Shown here piece by piece: positions 25,909 to 38,451 of a DNA stretch of 64,000 nt. Every line of letters starts with the position of its first letter. Position 1 is the stretch's first letter. Made by a program: the position numbers and the translations under genes. The notes under the pieces are model-generated. The model was not told where the DNA came from and ran no database searches. It worked only from the letters and a program-made list of their open reading frames with translations. The stretch comes from Osmia lignaria lignaria. Lineage: Eukaryota; Arthropoda; Insecta; Hymenoptera; Megachilidae. The stretch lies in NCBI RefSeq assembly GCF_051020975.1, contig NW_027478168.1, forward strand, positions 3,472,001 to 3,536,000. Direction: 5' to 3'.

Positions 25909-27196
25909 TTGCAGATTTATCTCAAGGGAAGGGGCCTGACGGACATATTTCGAGATATTTCTTCTTCTTGTTGTTCTTCTTCTGCACAGCTAAACTGGAA
26001 GTGGCATTTCCAGCTCGCAATAGTGCAGAGTTATCTCAAAGAAAGGAGCCACGGTGTTTCTGTATCTCTATTATGTTGGTGCGGCTTCGGAACTTTTAAA
26101 TATCTTGATATATCTCGAGAACTACGCATCCGATCAAAAAATATCGTAGAACATAAAAAGTAGGAAACTTAATTCTCTACAAATAAAGTCTCTTAACATT
26201 TTGCCATAGCTCGCTTCGTTTCCGAGATATTTGCAGAATTATCTCAAGGGAAGGCGCCTGACGGACATATTTCGAGATATTTCTTCTTCTTGTTGTTCTT
26301 CTTCTGCACAGCTGAGCTGGAAGTGGCATTTGCAGCTCGCAATAGTGCAGAGTTATCTCAAAGAAAGGGGCCACGGTGTTTCTGTATCTCTATTATGTTG
26401 GTGCGGCTTCGGAACTTTTAAATATCTTGATATATCTCGAGAACTACGCATCTGATCAAAAAACATTATAGAACATAAAAAGTAGGAAACTTAATTCTCT
26501 ACAAAAAAGGTCTCTTAACATTTTGCCATAGCTCGCTTCGTTTCCGAGATATTTGCAGATTTATCTCAAGGGAAGGGGCCTGACGGACATATTTCGAGAT
26601 ATTTCTTCTTCTTGTTGTTCTTCTTCTGCACAGCTAAACTGGAAGTGGCATTTCCAGCTCGCAATAGTGCAGAGTTATCTCAAAGAAAGGAGCCACGGTG
26701 TTTCTGTATCTCTATTATGTTGGTGCGGCTTCGGAACTTTTAAATATCTTGATATATCTCGAGAACTACGCATCCGATCAAAAAATATCGTAGAACATAA
26801 AAAGTAGGAAACTTAATTCTCTACAAATAAAGTCTCTTAACATTTTGCCATAGCTCGCTTCGTTTCCGAGATATTTGCAGAATTATCTCAAGGGAAGGCG
26901 CCTGACGGACATATTTCGAGATATTTCTTCTTCTTGTTGTTCTTCTTCTGCACAGCTAAGCTGGAAGTGGCATTTGCAGCTCGCAATAGTGCAGAGTTAT
27001 CTCAAAGAAAGGGGCCACGGTGTTTCTGTATCTCTATTATGTTGGTGCGGCTTCGGAACTTTTAAATATCTTGATATATCTCGAGAACTACGCATCTGAT
27101 CAAAAAACATTATAGAACATAAAAAGTAGGAAACTTAATTCTCTACAAAAAAGGTCTCTTAACATTTTGCCATAGCTCGCTTCGTTTCCGAGATAT
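25909..27196 (+). repeat. Two-monomer tandem duplication (644 bp)
   Basis: 25909-26552 and 26553-27196 are near-identical dimers. Both contain catccgatc, cgtagaac, aaataaag, then ttgcagaatta with ggcgcctgacgg, ending with aaacattatag. The only difference I noticed is gctgagctgg versus gctaagctgg in the second monomer. This is a recent local duplication. Confidence 0.9.
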
Positions 27197-28162
27197 TTGC
27201 AGATTTATCTCAAGGGAAGGGGCCTGACGGACATATTTCGAGATATTTCTTCTTCTTGTTGTTCTTCTTCTGCACAGCTAAACTGGAAGTGGCATTTCCA
27301 GCTCGCAATAGTGCAGAGTTATCTCAAAGAAAGGGGCCACGGTGTTTCTGTATCTCTATTATGTTGATGCGGCTTCGGAACTTTTTAATATCTTGATATA
27401 TCTCGAGAACTGCGCATCTGATCAAAAAATATCATAGAACATAAAAAGTAGGAAACTTAATTCTCTACAAAAAAGGTCTCTTAACATTTTGCCATAGCTC
27501 TTTTCGTTAACGAGATATTTGCAGATTTATCTCAAGGGAAGGGGCCTGACGGACATATTTCGAGATATTTCTTCTTCTTGTTGTTCTTCTTCTGCACAGC
27601 TAAACTGGAAGTGGCATTTCCAGCTCGCAATAGTGCAGAGTTATCTCAAAGAAAGGGGCCACGGTGTTTCTGTATCTCTATTATGTTGGTGCGGCTTCGG
27701 AACTTTTAAATATCTTGATATATCTCGAGAACTACGCATCTGATCAAAAAATATCATAGAACATAAAAAGTAGGAAACTTAATTCTATACAAAAAAGGTC
27801 TCTTAACATTTTGCCATAGCTCGCTTCGTTTCCGAGATATTTGCAGATTTATCTCAAGGGAAGGGGCCTGACGGACATATTTCGAGATATTTCTTCTTCT
27901 TGTTGTTCTTCTTCTGCACAGCTAAACTGGAAGTGGCATTTCCAGCTCGCAATAGTGCAGAGTTATCTCAAAGAAAGGAGCCACGGTGTTTCTGTATCTC
28001 TATTATGTTGGTGCGGCTTCGGAACTTTTAAATATCTTGATATATCTCGAGAACTACGCATCTGATCAAAAAATATCACAGAACATAAAAAGTAGGAAAC
28101 TTAATTCTCTACAAAAAAGGTGTCTTAACATTTTGCCATAGCTCGCTTCGTTTCCGAGATAT
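27197..28162 (+). repeat. Three monomers carrying the gttaac junction marker
   Basis: The monomer at 27197 has gttgatgcgg and ctttttaatatc, and it is followed by the rare cgttaacgag at its right boundary. The same pair is seen around 25110-25260, 33170-33310, 42480-42630 and in part at 51500-51631. The monomers are otherwise ordinary and 322 bp long. Confidence 0.8.
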
Positions 28163-31100
28163 TTGCAGATTTATCTCAAGGGAAGGGGCCTGACGGACAT
28201 ATTTCGAGATATTTCTTCTTCTTGTTGTTCTTCTTCTGCACAGCTAAACTGGAAGTGGCATTTCCAGCTCGCAATAGTGCAGAGTTATCTCAAAGAAAGG
28301 AGCCACGGTGTTTCTGTATCTCTATTCTGTTGGTGCGGCTTCGGAACTTTTAAATATCTTGATATATCTCGAGAACTACGCATCTGATCAAAAAATATCA
28401 TAGAACATAAAAAGTAGGAAACTTAATTCTATACAAAAAAGGTCTCTTAACATTTTGCCATAGCTCGCTTCGTTTCCGAGATATTTGCAGATTTATCTCA
28501 AGGGAAGGGGCCTGACGGACATATTTCGAGATATTTCTTCTTCTTGTTGTTCTTCTTCTGCACAGCTAAACTGGAAGTGGCATTTCCAGCTCGCAATAGT
28601 GCAGAGTTATCTCAAAGAAAGGAGCCACGGTGTTTCTGTATCTCTATTATGTTGGTGCGGCTTCGGAACTTTTAAATATCTTGATATATCTCGAGAACTA
28701 CGCATCTGATCAAAAAATATCGTAGAACATAAAAAGTAGGAAACTTAATTCTCTACAAATAAAGTCTCTTAACATTTTGCCATAGCTCGCTTCGTTTCCG
28801 AGATATTTGCAGAATTATCTCAAGGGAAGGGGCCTGACGGACATATTTCGAGATATTTCTTCTTCTTGTTGTTCTTCTTCTGCACAGCTAAACTGGAAGT
28901 GGCATTTCCAGCTCGCAATAGTGCAGAGTTATCTCAAAGAAAGGGGCCACGGTGTTTCTGTATCTCTATTATGTTTGTGCGGCTTCGGAACTATTAAATA
29001 TCTCGATATATCTCGAAAACTACGCTTCTGATCAAAAAGTATCATAGAACATAAATTGTAGGAAACATAATTCTCTACAAAAAAGGTGTCTTAGCATTTT
29101 GCCATAGCTCGCTTCGTTTCCGAGATATTTGCAGATTTATCTCAAGGGAAGGGGCCTGACGGACATATTTCGAGATATTTCTTCTTCTTGTTGTTCTTCT
29201 TCTGCACAGCTAAGCTGGAAGTGGCATTTGCAGCTCGCAATAGTGCAGAGTTATCTCAAAGAAAGGGGCCACTGTGTTTCTGTATCTCTATTATGTTGGT
29301 GCGGCTTCGGAACTTTTAAATATCTTGATATATCTCGAGAACTGCGCATCTGGTCAAAAAATATCATAGAACATAAAAAGTAGGAAACTTAATTCTCTAC
29401 AAAAAAGGTCTCTTAACATTTTGCCATAGCTCGCTTCGTTTCCGAGATATTTGCAGGTTTATCTCAAGGGAAGGGGCCTAACGGACATATTTCGTGATAT
29501 TTCTTCTTCTTGTTGTTCTTCTTCTGCACAGCTAAACTGGAAGTGGCATTTCCAGCTCGCAATAGTGCAGAGTTATCTCAAAGAAAGGAGCCACGGTGTT
29601 TCTGTATCTCTATTCTGTTGGTGCGGCTTCGGAACTTTTAAATATCTTGATATATCTCGAGAACTACGCATCTGATCAAAAAATATCATGGAACATAAAA
29701 AGTAGGAAACTTAATTCTCTACAAAAAAGGTCTCTTAACATTTTGCCATAGCTCGCTTCGTTTCCGAGATATTTGCAGATATATCTCAAGGGAAGGGGCC
29801 TGACGGACATATTTCGTGATATTTCTTCTTCTTGTTGTTCTTCTTCTGCACAGCTAAGCTGGAAGTGGCATTTACAGCTCGCAATAGTGCAAAGTTATCT
29901 CAAAGAAAGGGGCCACGGTGTTTCTGTATCTCTATTATGTTGATGCGGCTTCGGAACTTTTTAATATCTTGATATATCTCGAGAACTGCGCATCTGATCA
30001 AAAAATATCATAGAACATAAAAAGTAGGAAACTTAATTCTCTACAAAAAAGGTCTCTTAACATTTTGCCATAGCTCGCTTCGTTTCCGAGATATTTGCAG
30101 ATTTATCTCAAGGGAAGGGGCCTGACGGACATATTTCGAGATATTTCTTCTTCTTGTTGTTCTTCTTCTGCACAGCTAAGCTGGAAGTGGGATTTACAGC
30201 TCGCAATAGTGCAGAGTTATCTCAAAGAAAGGGGCCACGGTGTTTCTGTATCTCTATTATGTTGGTGCGGCTTCGGAACTTTTAAATATCTTGATATATC
30301 TCGAGAACTACGCATCTGATCAAAAAATATCATAGAACATAAAAAGTAGGAAACTTAATTCTCTACAAAAAAGGTCTCTTAACATTTTGCCATAGCTCGC
30401 TTCGTTTCCGAGATATTTGCAGGTTTATCTCAAGGGAAGGGGCCTAACGGACATATTTCGAGATATTTCTTCTTCTTGTTGTTCTTCTTCTGCACAGCTA
30501 AGCTGGAAGTGGCATTTGCAGCTCGCAATAGTGCAGAGTGATCTCAAAGAAAGGGGCCACGGTGTTTCTGTATCTCTATTATGTTGGTGCGGCTTCGGAA
30601 CTTTTAAATATCTTGATATATCTCGAGAACTACGCATCTGATCAAAAAATATCATAGAACATAAAAAGTAGGAATCTTAATTCTCTACAAAAAAGGTCTC
30701 TTAACATTTTGCCATAGCTCGCTTCGTTTCCGAGATATTTGCAGATTTATCTCAAGGGAAGGGGCATGACGGACATACTTCGAGATACTTCTTCTTCTTG
30801 TTGTTCTTCTTCTGCACAGCTAAACTGGAAGTGGCATTTCCAGCTCGCAATAGTGCAGAGTTATCTCAGAGAAAGGAGCCACGGTGTTTCTGTATCTCTA
30901 TTCTGTTGGTGCGGCTTCGGAACTTTTAAATATCTTGATATATCTCGAGAACTACGTATCTGATCAAAAAATATCATAGAAGATAAAAAGTAGGAAACTT
31001 AATTCTCTACAAAAAAGGTCTCTTAACATTTTGCCATAGCTCGCTTCGTTTCCGAGATATTTGCAGATTTATCTCAAGGGAAGGGGCCTGACGGACATAT

Positions 31101-34100
31101 TTCGAGATATTTCTTCTTCTTGTTGTTCTTCTTCTGCACAGCTAAACTGGAAGTGGCATTTCCAGCTCGCAATAGTGCAGAGTTATCTCAAAGAAAGGGG
31201 CCACGGTGTTTCTGTATCTCTATTATGTTGGTGCGGCTTCGGAACTTTTAAATATCTTGATATATCTCGAGAACTGCGCATCTGATCAAAAAATATCATA
31301 GAACATGAAAAGTAGGAAACTTAATTCTCTACAAAAAAGGTCTCTTAACATTTTGCCATAGCTCGCTTCGTTTCCGAGATATTTGCAGATATATCTCAAG
31401 GGAAGGGGCCTGACGGACATATTTCGAGATATTTCTTCTTCTCGTTGTTCTTCTTCTGCACAGCTAAACTGGAAGTGGCATTTCCAGCTCGCAATAGTGC
31501 AGAGTTATCTCAAAGAAAGGAGCCACGGTGTTTCTGTATCTCTATTATGTTGGTGCGGCTTCGGAACTTTTAAATATCTTGATATATCTCGAGAACTACG
31601 CATCTGATCAAAAAATATCGTAGAACATAAAAAGTAGGAAACTTAATTCTCTACAAATAAAGTCTCCTAACATTTTGCCATAGCTCGCTTCGTTTCCGAG
31701 ATATTTGCAGATTTATCTCAAGGGAAGGGGCCTGACGGACATATTTCGAGATATTTCTTCTTCTTGTTGTTCTTCTTCTGCACAGCTAAGCTGGAAGTGG
31801 CATTTGCAGCTCGCAATAGTGCAGAGTTATCTCAAAGAAAGGGGCCACGGTGTTTCTGTATCTCTATTATGTTGGTGCGGCTTCGGAACTTTTAAATATC
31901 TTGATATATCTCGAGAACTACGCATCTGATCAAAAAATATCGTAGAACATAAAAAGTAGGAAACTTAATTCTCTACAAATAAAGTCTCCTAACATTTTGC
32001 CATAGCTCGCTTCGTTTCCGAGATATTTGCAGATTTATCTCAAGGGAAGGGGCCTGACGGACATATTTCGAGATATTTCTTCTTCTTGTTGTTCTTCTTC
32101 TGCACAGCTAAGCTGGAAGTGGCATTTGCAGCTCGCAATAGTGCAGAGTTATCTCAAAGAAAGGGGCCACGGTGTTTCTGTATCTCTATTATGTTGGTGC
32201 GGCTTCGGAACTTTTAAATATCTTGATATATCTCGAGAACTACGCATCTGATCAAAAAATATCATAGAACATAAAAAGTAGGAAACTTAATTCTCTACAA
32301 AAAAGGTCTCTTAACATTTTGCCATAGCTCTCTTCGTTTTCGAGATATTTGCAGATTTATCTCAAGGGAAGGGGCCTGACGGACATATTTCGAGATATTT
32401 CTTCTTCTTGTTGTTCTTCTTCTACACAGCTAAGCTGGAAGTGGCATTTGCAGCTCGCAATAGTGCAGAGTTATCTCAAAGAAAGGGGCCACGGTGTTTC
32501 TGTATCTCTATTATGTTGGTGCGGCTTCGGAACTTTTAAATATCTTGATATATCTCGAGAACTGCGCATCTGATCAAAAAATATCATAGAACATAAAAAG
32601 TAGGAAACTTAATTCTCTACAAAAAAGGTCTCTTAACATTTTGCCATAGCTCGCTTCGTTTCCGAGATATTTGCAGATTTATCTCAAGGGAAGGGGCCTG
32701 ACGGACATATTTCGAGATATTTCTTCTTCTTGTCGTTCTTCTTCTGCACAGCTAAGCTGGAAGTGGCATTTGCGGCTCGCACTAGTGCAGCGTTATCTCA
32801 AAGAAAGGGGCCACGGTGTTTCTGTATCTCTATTATGTTGGTGCGGCTTCGGAACTTTTAAATATCTTGATATATCTCGAGAACTACGCATCTGATCAAA
32901 AAATATCATGGACCTTAAAAAGTAGGAAACTTAATTCTCTACAAAAAAGGTCTCTTCACATTTTGCCATAGCTCGCTTCGTTTCCGAGATATTTGCAGAT
33001 ATATCTCAAGGGAAGGGGCCTGACGGACATATTTCGAGATATTTCTTCTTCTTGTTGTTCTTCTTCTGCACAGCTAAGCTGGAAGTGGCATTTACAGCTC
33101 GCAATAGTGCAAAGTTATCTCAAAGAAAGGGGCCACGGTGTTTCTGTATCTCTATTATGTTGATGCGGCTTCGGAACTTTTTAATATCTTGATATATCTC
33201 GAGAACTGCGCATCTGATCAAAAAATATCATAGGACATAAAAAGTAGGAAACTTAATTCTCTACAAAAAAGGTCTCTTAACATTTTGCCATAGCTCTTTT
33301 CGTTAACGAGATATTTGCAGATTTATCTCAAGGGAAGGGGCCTGACGGACATATTTCGAGATATTTCTTCTTCTTGTTGTTCTTCTTCTGCACAGCTAAA
33401 CTGGAAGTGGCATTTCCAGCTCGCAATAGTGCAGAGTTATCTCAAAGAAAGGGGCCACGGTGTTTCTGTATCTCTATTATGTTGGTGCGGCTTCGGAACT
33501 TTTAAATATCTTGATATATCTCGAGAACTACGCATCTGATCAAAAAACATTATAGAACATAAAAAGTAGGAAACGTAATTCTCTACAAAAAAGGTCTCTT
33601 AACATTTTGCCATAGCTCGCTTCGTTTCCGAGATATTTGCAGATATATCTCAAGGGAAGGGGCCTGACGGACATATTTCGTGATATTTCTTCTTCTTGTT
33701 GTTCTTCTTCTGCACAGCTAAGCTGGAAGTGGCATTTACAGCTCGCAATAGTGCAAAGTTATCTCAAAGAAAGGGGCCACGGTGTTTCTGTATCTCTATT
33801 ATGTTTGTGCGGCTTCGGAACTTTTAAATATCTTGATATATCTCGAGAACTACGCATCTGATCAAAAAATATCATAGAACATAAAAAGTAGGAATCTTAA
33901 TTCTCTAGAAAAAAGGTCTCTTAACATTTTGCCATAGCTCGCTTCGTTTCCGAGATATTTGCAGATTTATCTCAAGGGAAGGGGCATGACGGACATACTT
34001 CGAGATACTTCTTCTTCTTGTTGTTCTTCTTCTGCACAGCTAAACTGGAAGTGGCATTTCCAGCTCGCAATAGTGCAGAGTTATCTCAAAGAAAGGAGCC

Positions 34101-37100
34101 ACGGTGTTTCTGTATCTCTATTCTGTTGGTGCGGCTTCGGAACTTTTAAATATCTTGATATATCTCGAGAACTACGCATCTGATCAAAAAATATCATAGA
34201 AGATAAAAAGTAGGAAACTTAATTCTCTACAAAAAAGGTCTCTTAACATTTTGCCATAGCTCGCTTCGTTTCCGAGATATTTGCAGATTTATCTCAAGGG
34301 AAGGGGCCTGACGGACATATTTCGAGATATTTCTTCTTCTTGTTGTTCTTCTTCTGCACAGCTAAACTGGAAGTGGCATTTCCAGCTCGCAATAGTGCAG
34401 AGTTATCTCAAAGAAAGGGGCCACGGTGTTTCTGTATCTCTATTATGTTGGTGCGGCTTCGGAACTTTTAAATATCTTGATATATCTCGAGAACTGCGCA
34501 TCTGATCAAAAAATATCATAGAACATGAAAAGTAGGAAACTTAATTCTCTACAAAAAAGGTCTCTTAACATTTTGCCATAGCTCTCTTCGTTTTCGAGAT
34601 ATTTGCAGATTTATCTCAAGGGAAGGGGCCTGACGGACATATTTCGAGATATTTCTTGTTCTTGTTGTTCTTCTTCTACACAGCTAAGCTGGAAGTGGCA
34701 TTTGCAGCTCGCAATAGTGCAGAGTTATCTCAAAGAAAGGGGCCACGGTGTTTCTGTATCTCTATTATGTTGGTGCGGCTTCGGAACTTTTAAATATCTT
34801 GATATATCTCGAGAACTGCGCCTCTGATCAAAAAATATCATAGAACATAAAAAGTAGGAAACTTAATTCTCTACAAAAAAGGTCTCTTAACATTTTGCCA
34901 TAGCTCGCTTCGTTTCCGAGATATTTGCAGATTTATCTCAAGGGAAGGGGCCTGACGGACATATTTCGAGATATTTCTTCTTCTTGTTGTTCTTCTTCTG
35001 CACAGCTAAGCTGGAAGTGGCATTTGCGGCTCGCACTAGTGCAGCGTTATCTCAAAGAAAGGGGCCACGGTGTTTCTGTATCTCTATTATGTTGGTGCGG
35101 CTTCGGAACTTTTAAATATCTTGATATATCTCGAGAACTACGCATCTGATCAAAAAATATCATAGAACATAAAAAGTAGGAATCTTAATTCTCTACAAAA
35201 AAGGTCTCTTAACATTTTGCCATAGCTCGCTTCGTTTCCGAGATATTTGCAGATTTATCTCAAGGGAAGGGGCATGACGGACATACTTCGAGATACTTCT
35301 TCTTCTTGTTGTTCTTCTTCTGCACAGCTAAACTGGAAGTGGCATTTCCAGCTCGCAATAGTGCAGAGTTATCTCAAAGAAAGGAGCTACGGTGTTTCTG
35401 TATCTCTATTCTGTTGGTGCGGCTTCGGAACTTTTAAATATCTTGATATATCTCGAGAACTACGCATCTGATCAAAAAATATCATAGAAGATAAAAAGTA
35501 GGAAACTTAATTCTCTACAAAAAAGGTCTCTTAACATTTTGCCATAGCTCGCTTCGTTTCCGAGATATTTGCAGATTTATCTCAAGGGAAGGGGCCTGAC
35601 GGACATATTTCGAGATATTTCTTCTTCTGCACAGCTAAACTGGAAGTGGCATTTCCAGCTCGCAATAGTGCAGAGTTATCTCAAAGAAAGGGGCCACGGT
35701 GTTTCTGTATCTCTATTATGTTGGTGCGGCTTCGGAACTTTTAAATATCTTGATATATCTCGAGAACTGCGCATCTGATCAAAAAATATCATAGAACATG
35801 AAAAGTAGGAAACTTAATTCTCTACAAAAAAGGTCTCTTAACATTTTGCCATAGCTCGCTTCGTTTCCGAGATATTTGCAGATTTATCTCAAGGGAAGGG
35901 GCCTGACGGACATATTTCGAGATATTTCTTCTTCTTGTTGTTCTTCTTCTGCACAGCTAAACTGGAAGTGGCATTTCCAGCTCGCAATAGTGCAGAGTTA
36001 TCTCAAAGAAAGGAGCCACGGTGTTTCTGTATCTCTATTATGTTGGTGCGGCTTCGGAACTTTTAAATATCTTGATATATCTCGAGAACTACGCATCTGA
36101 TCAAAAAATATCGTAGAACATAAAAAGTAGGAAACTTAATTCTCTACAAATAAAGTCTCCTAACATTTTGACATAGCTCGCTTCGTTTCCGAGATATTTG
36201 CAGATTTATCTCAAGGGAAGGGGCCTGACGGACATATTTCGAGATATTTCTTCTTCTTGTTGTTCTTCTTCTGCACAGCTAAGCTGGAAGTGGCATTTGC
36301 AGCTCGCAATAGTGCAGAGTTATCTCAAAGAAAGGGGCCACGGTGTTTCTGTATCTCTATTATGTTGGTGCGGCTTCGGAACTTTTAAATATCTTGATAT
36401 ATCTCGAGAACTACGCATCTGATCAAAAAATATCGTAGAACATAAAAAGTAGGAAAGTTAATTCTCTACAAATAAAGTCTCCTAACATTTTGCCATAGCT
36501 CGCTTCGTTTCCGAGATATTTGCAGATTTATCTCAAGGGAAGGGGCCTGACGGACATATTTCGAGATATTTCTTCTTCTTGTTGTTCTTCTTCTGCACAG
36601 CTAAGCTGGAAGTGGCATTTGCAGCTCGCAATAGTGCAGAGTTATCTCAAAGAAAGGGGCCACGGTGTTTCTGTATCTCTATTATGTTGGTGCGGCTTCG
36701 GAACTTTTAAATATCTTGATATATCTCGAGAACTACGCATCTGATCAAAAAATATCATAGAACATAAAAAGTAGGAAACTTAATTCTCTACAAAAAAGGT
36801 CTCTTAACATTTTGCCATAGCTCTCTTCGTTTTCGAGATATTTGCAGATTTATCTCAAGGGAAGGGGCCTGACGGACATATTTCGAGATATTTCTTCTTC
36901 TTGTTGTTCTTCTTCTACACAGCTAAGCTGGAAGTGGCATTTGCAGCTCGCAATAGTGCAGAGTTATCTCAAAGAAAGGGGCCACGGTGTTTCTGTATCT
37001 CTATTATGTTGGTGCGGCTTCGGAACTTTTAAATATCTTGATATATCTCGAGAACTGCGCATCTGATCAAAAAATATCATAGAACATAAAAAGTAGGAAA

Positions 37101-37807
37101 CTTAATTCTCTACAAAAAAGGTCTCTTAACATTTTGCCATAGCTCGCTTCGTTTCCGAGATATTTGCAGATATATCTCAAGGGAAGGGGCCTGACGGACA
37201 TATTTCGTGATATTTCTTCTTCTTGTTGTTCTTCTTCTGCACAGCTAAGCTGGAAGTGGCATTTACAGCTCGCAATAGTGCAAAGTTATCTCAAAGAAAG
37301 GGGCCACGGTGTTTCTGTATCTCTATTATGTTGGTGCGGCTTCGGAACTTTTAAATATCTTGATATATCTCGAGAACTACGCATCTGATCAAAAAATATC
37401 ATAGAACATAAAAAGTAGGAATCTTAATTCTCTACAAAAAAGGTCTCTTAACATTTTGCCATAGCTCGCTTCGTTTCCGAGATATTTGCAGATTTATCTC
37501 AAGGGAAGGGGCATGACGGACATACTTCGAGATACTTCTTCTTCTTGTTGTTCTTCTTCTGCACAGCTAAACTGGGAGTGGCATTTCCAGCTCGCAATAG
37601 TGCAGAGTTATCTCAAAGAAAGGAGCCACGGTGTTTCTGTATCTCTATTCTGTTGGTGCGGCTTCGGAACTTTTAAATATCTTGATATATCTCGAGAACT
37701 ACGCATCTAATCAAAAAATATCATAGAAGATAAAAAGTAGGAAACTTAATTCTCTACAAAAAAGGTCTCTTAACATTTTGCCATAGCTCGCTTCGTTTCC
37801 GAGATAT
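28163..37807 (+). repeat. Macro-repeat copy 1 (about 9.6 kb)
   Basis: A long ordered series of marked monomers in this interval is found again at 38452-47130. Markers in order include ttgcagaatta with ctattaaat, ccactgtg with tctggtcaaa, gggatttac (30095), gagtgatctc (30417), gggcatgacgg with catacttcg (30739), ttctacac (32349), gcactag with gcagcg, gttaacgag, ttcttgttcttg (34603), ggagctac (35247), a 15-bp deletion (35569), ttgacatagc and ggaaagtta. It contains 30 monomers. Relative to copy 2 it differs by whole monomers at several points. Confidence 0.88.
35569..35875 (+). repeat. 307-bp monomer with 15-bp pyrimidine-tract deletion (copy 1)
   Basis: The pyrimidine tract is shortened from about 25 to about 10 nt around 35620-35630, removing 15 bases. 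The flanking tct repeats make replication slippage the simplest cause. The identical deletion occurs in only one other monomer, 44892-45198, at the corresponding place in the second macro-copy, so it is one event that was later duplicated. Confidence 0.93.
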
Positions 37808-38451
37808 TTGCAGATTTATCTCAAGGGAAGGGGCCTGACGGACATATTTCGAGATATTTCTTCTTCTTGTTGTTCTTCTTCTGCACAGCTAAGCTGGAAG
37901 TGGCATTTGCAGCTCGCAATAGTGCAGAGTTATCTCAAAGAAAGGGGCCACGGTGTTTCTGTATCTCTATTATGTTGGTGCGGCTTCGGAACTTTTAAAT
38001 ATCTTGATATATCTCGAGAACTGCGCATCTGATCAAAAAATATCATAGAACATAAAAAGTAGCAAACTTAATTCTCTACAAAAAAGGTCTCTTAACATTT
38101 TGCCATAGCTCGCTTCGTTTCCGAGATATTTGCAGATTTATCTCAAGGGAAGGGGCCTGACTGACATATTTCGAGATATTTCTTCTTCTTGTTGTTCTTC
38201 TTCTGCACAGCTAAGCTGGAAGTGGCATTTGCAGCTCGCAATAGTGCAGAGTTATCTCAAAGAAAGGGGCCACTGTGTTTCTGTATCTCTATTATGTTGG
38301 TGCGGCTTCGGAACTTTTAAATATCTTGATATATCTCGAGAACTGCGCATCTGATCAAAAAATATCATAGAACATAAAAAGTAGGAAACTTAATTCTCTA
38401 CAAAAAAGGTCTCTTAACATTTTGCCATAGCTCGCTTCGTTTCCGAGATAT
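37808..38451 (+). repeat. Two monomers between the macro-repeat copies
   Basis: Monomer 37808 is a common aagctgg, atttgcagc type with a gtagcaaac tail. Monomer 38130 carries ccactgtg and the private gactgacat. They separate the end of macro-copy 1 from the ctatacaaa, aaataaag, gcagaatta series that opens copy 2. No non-satellite junction sequence is present. Confidence 0.65.
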
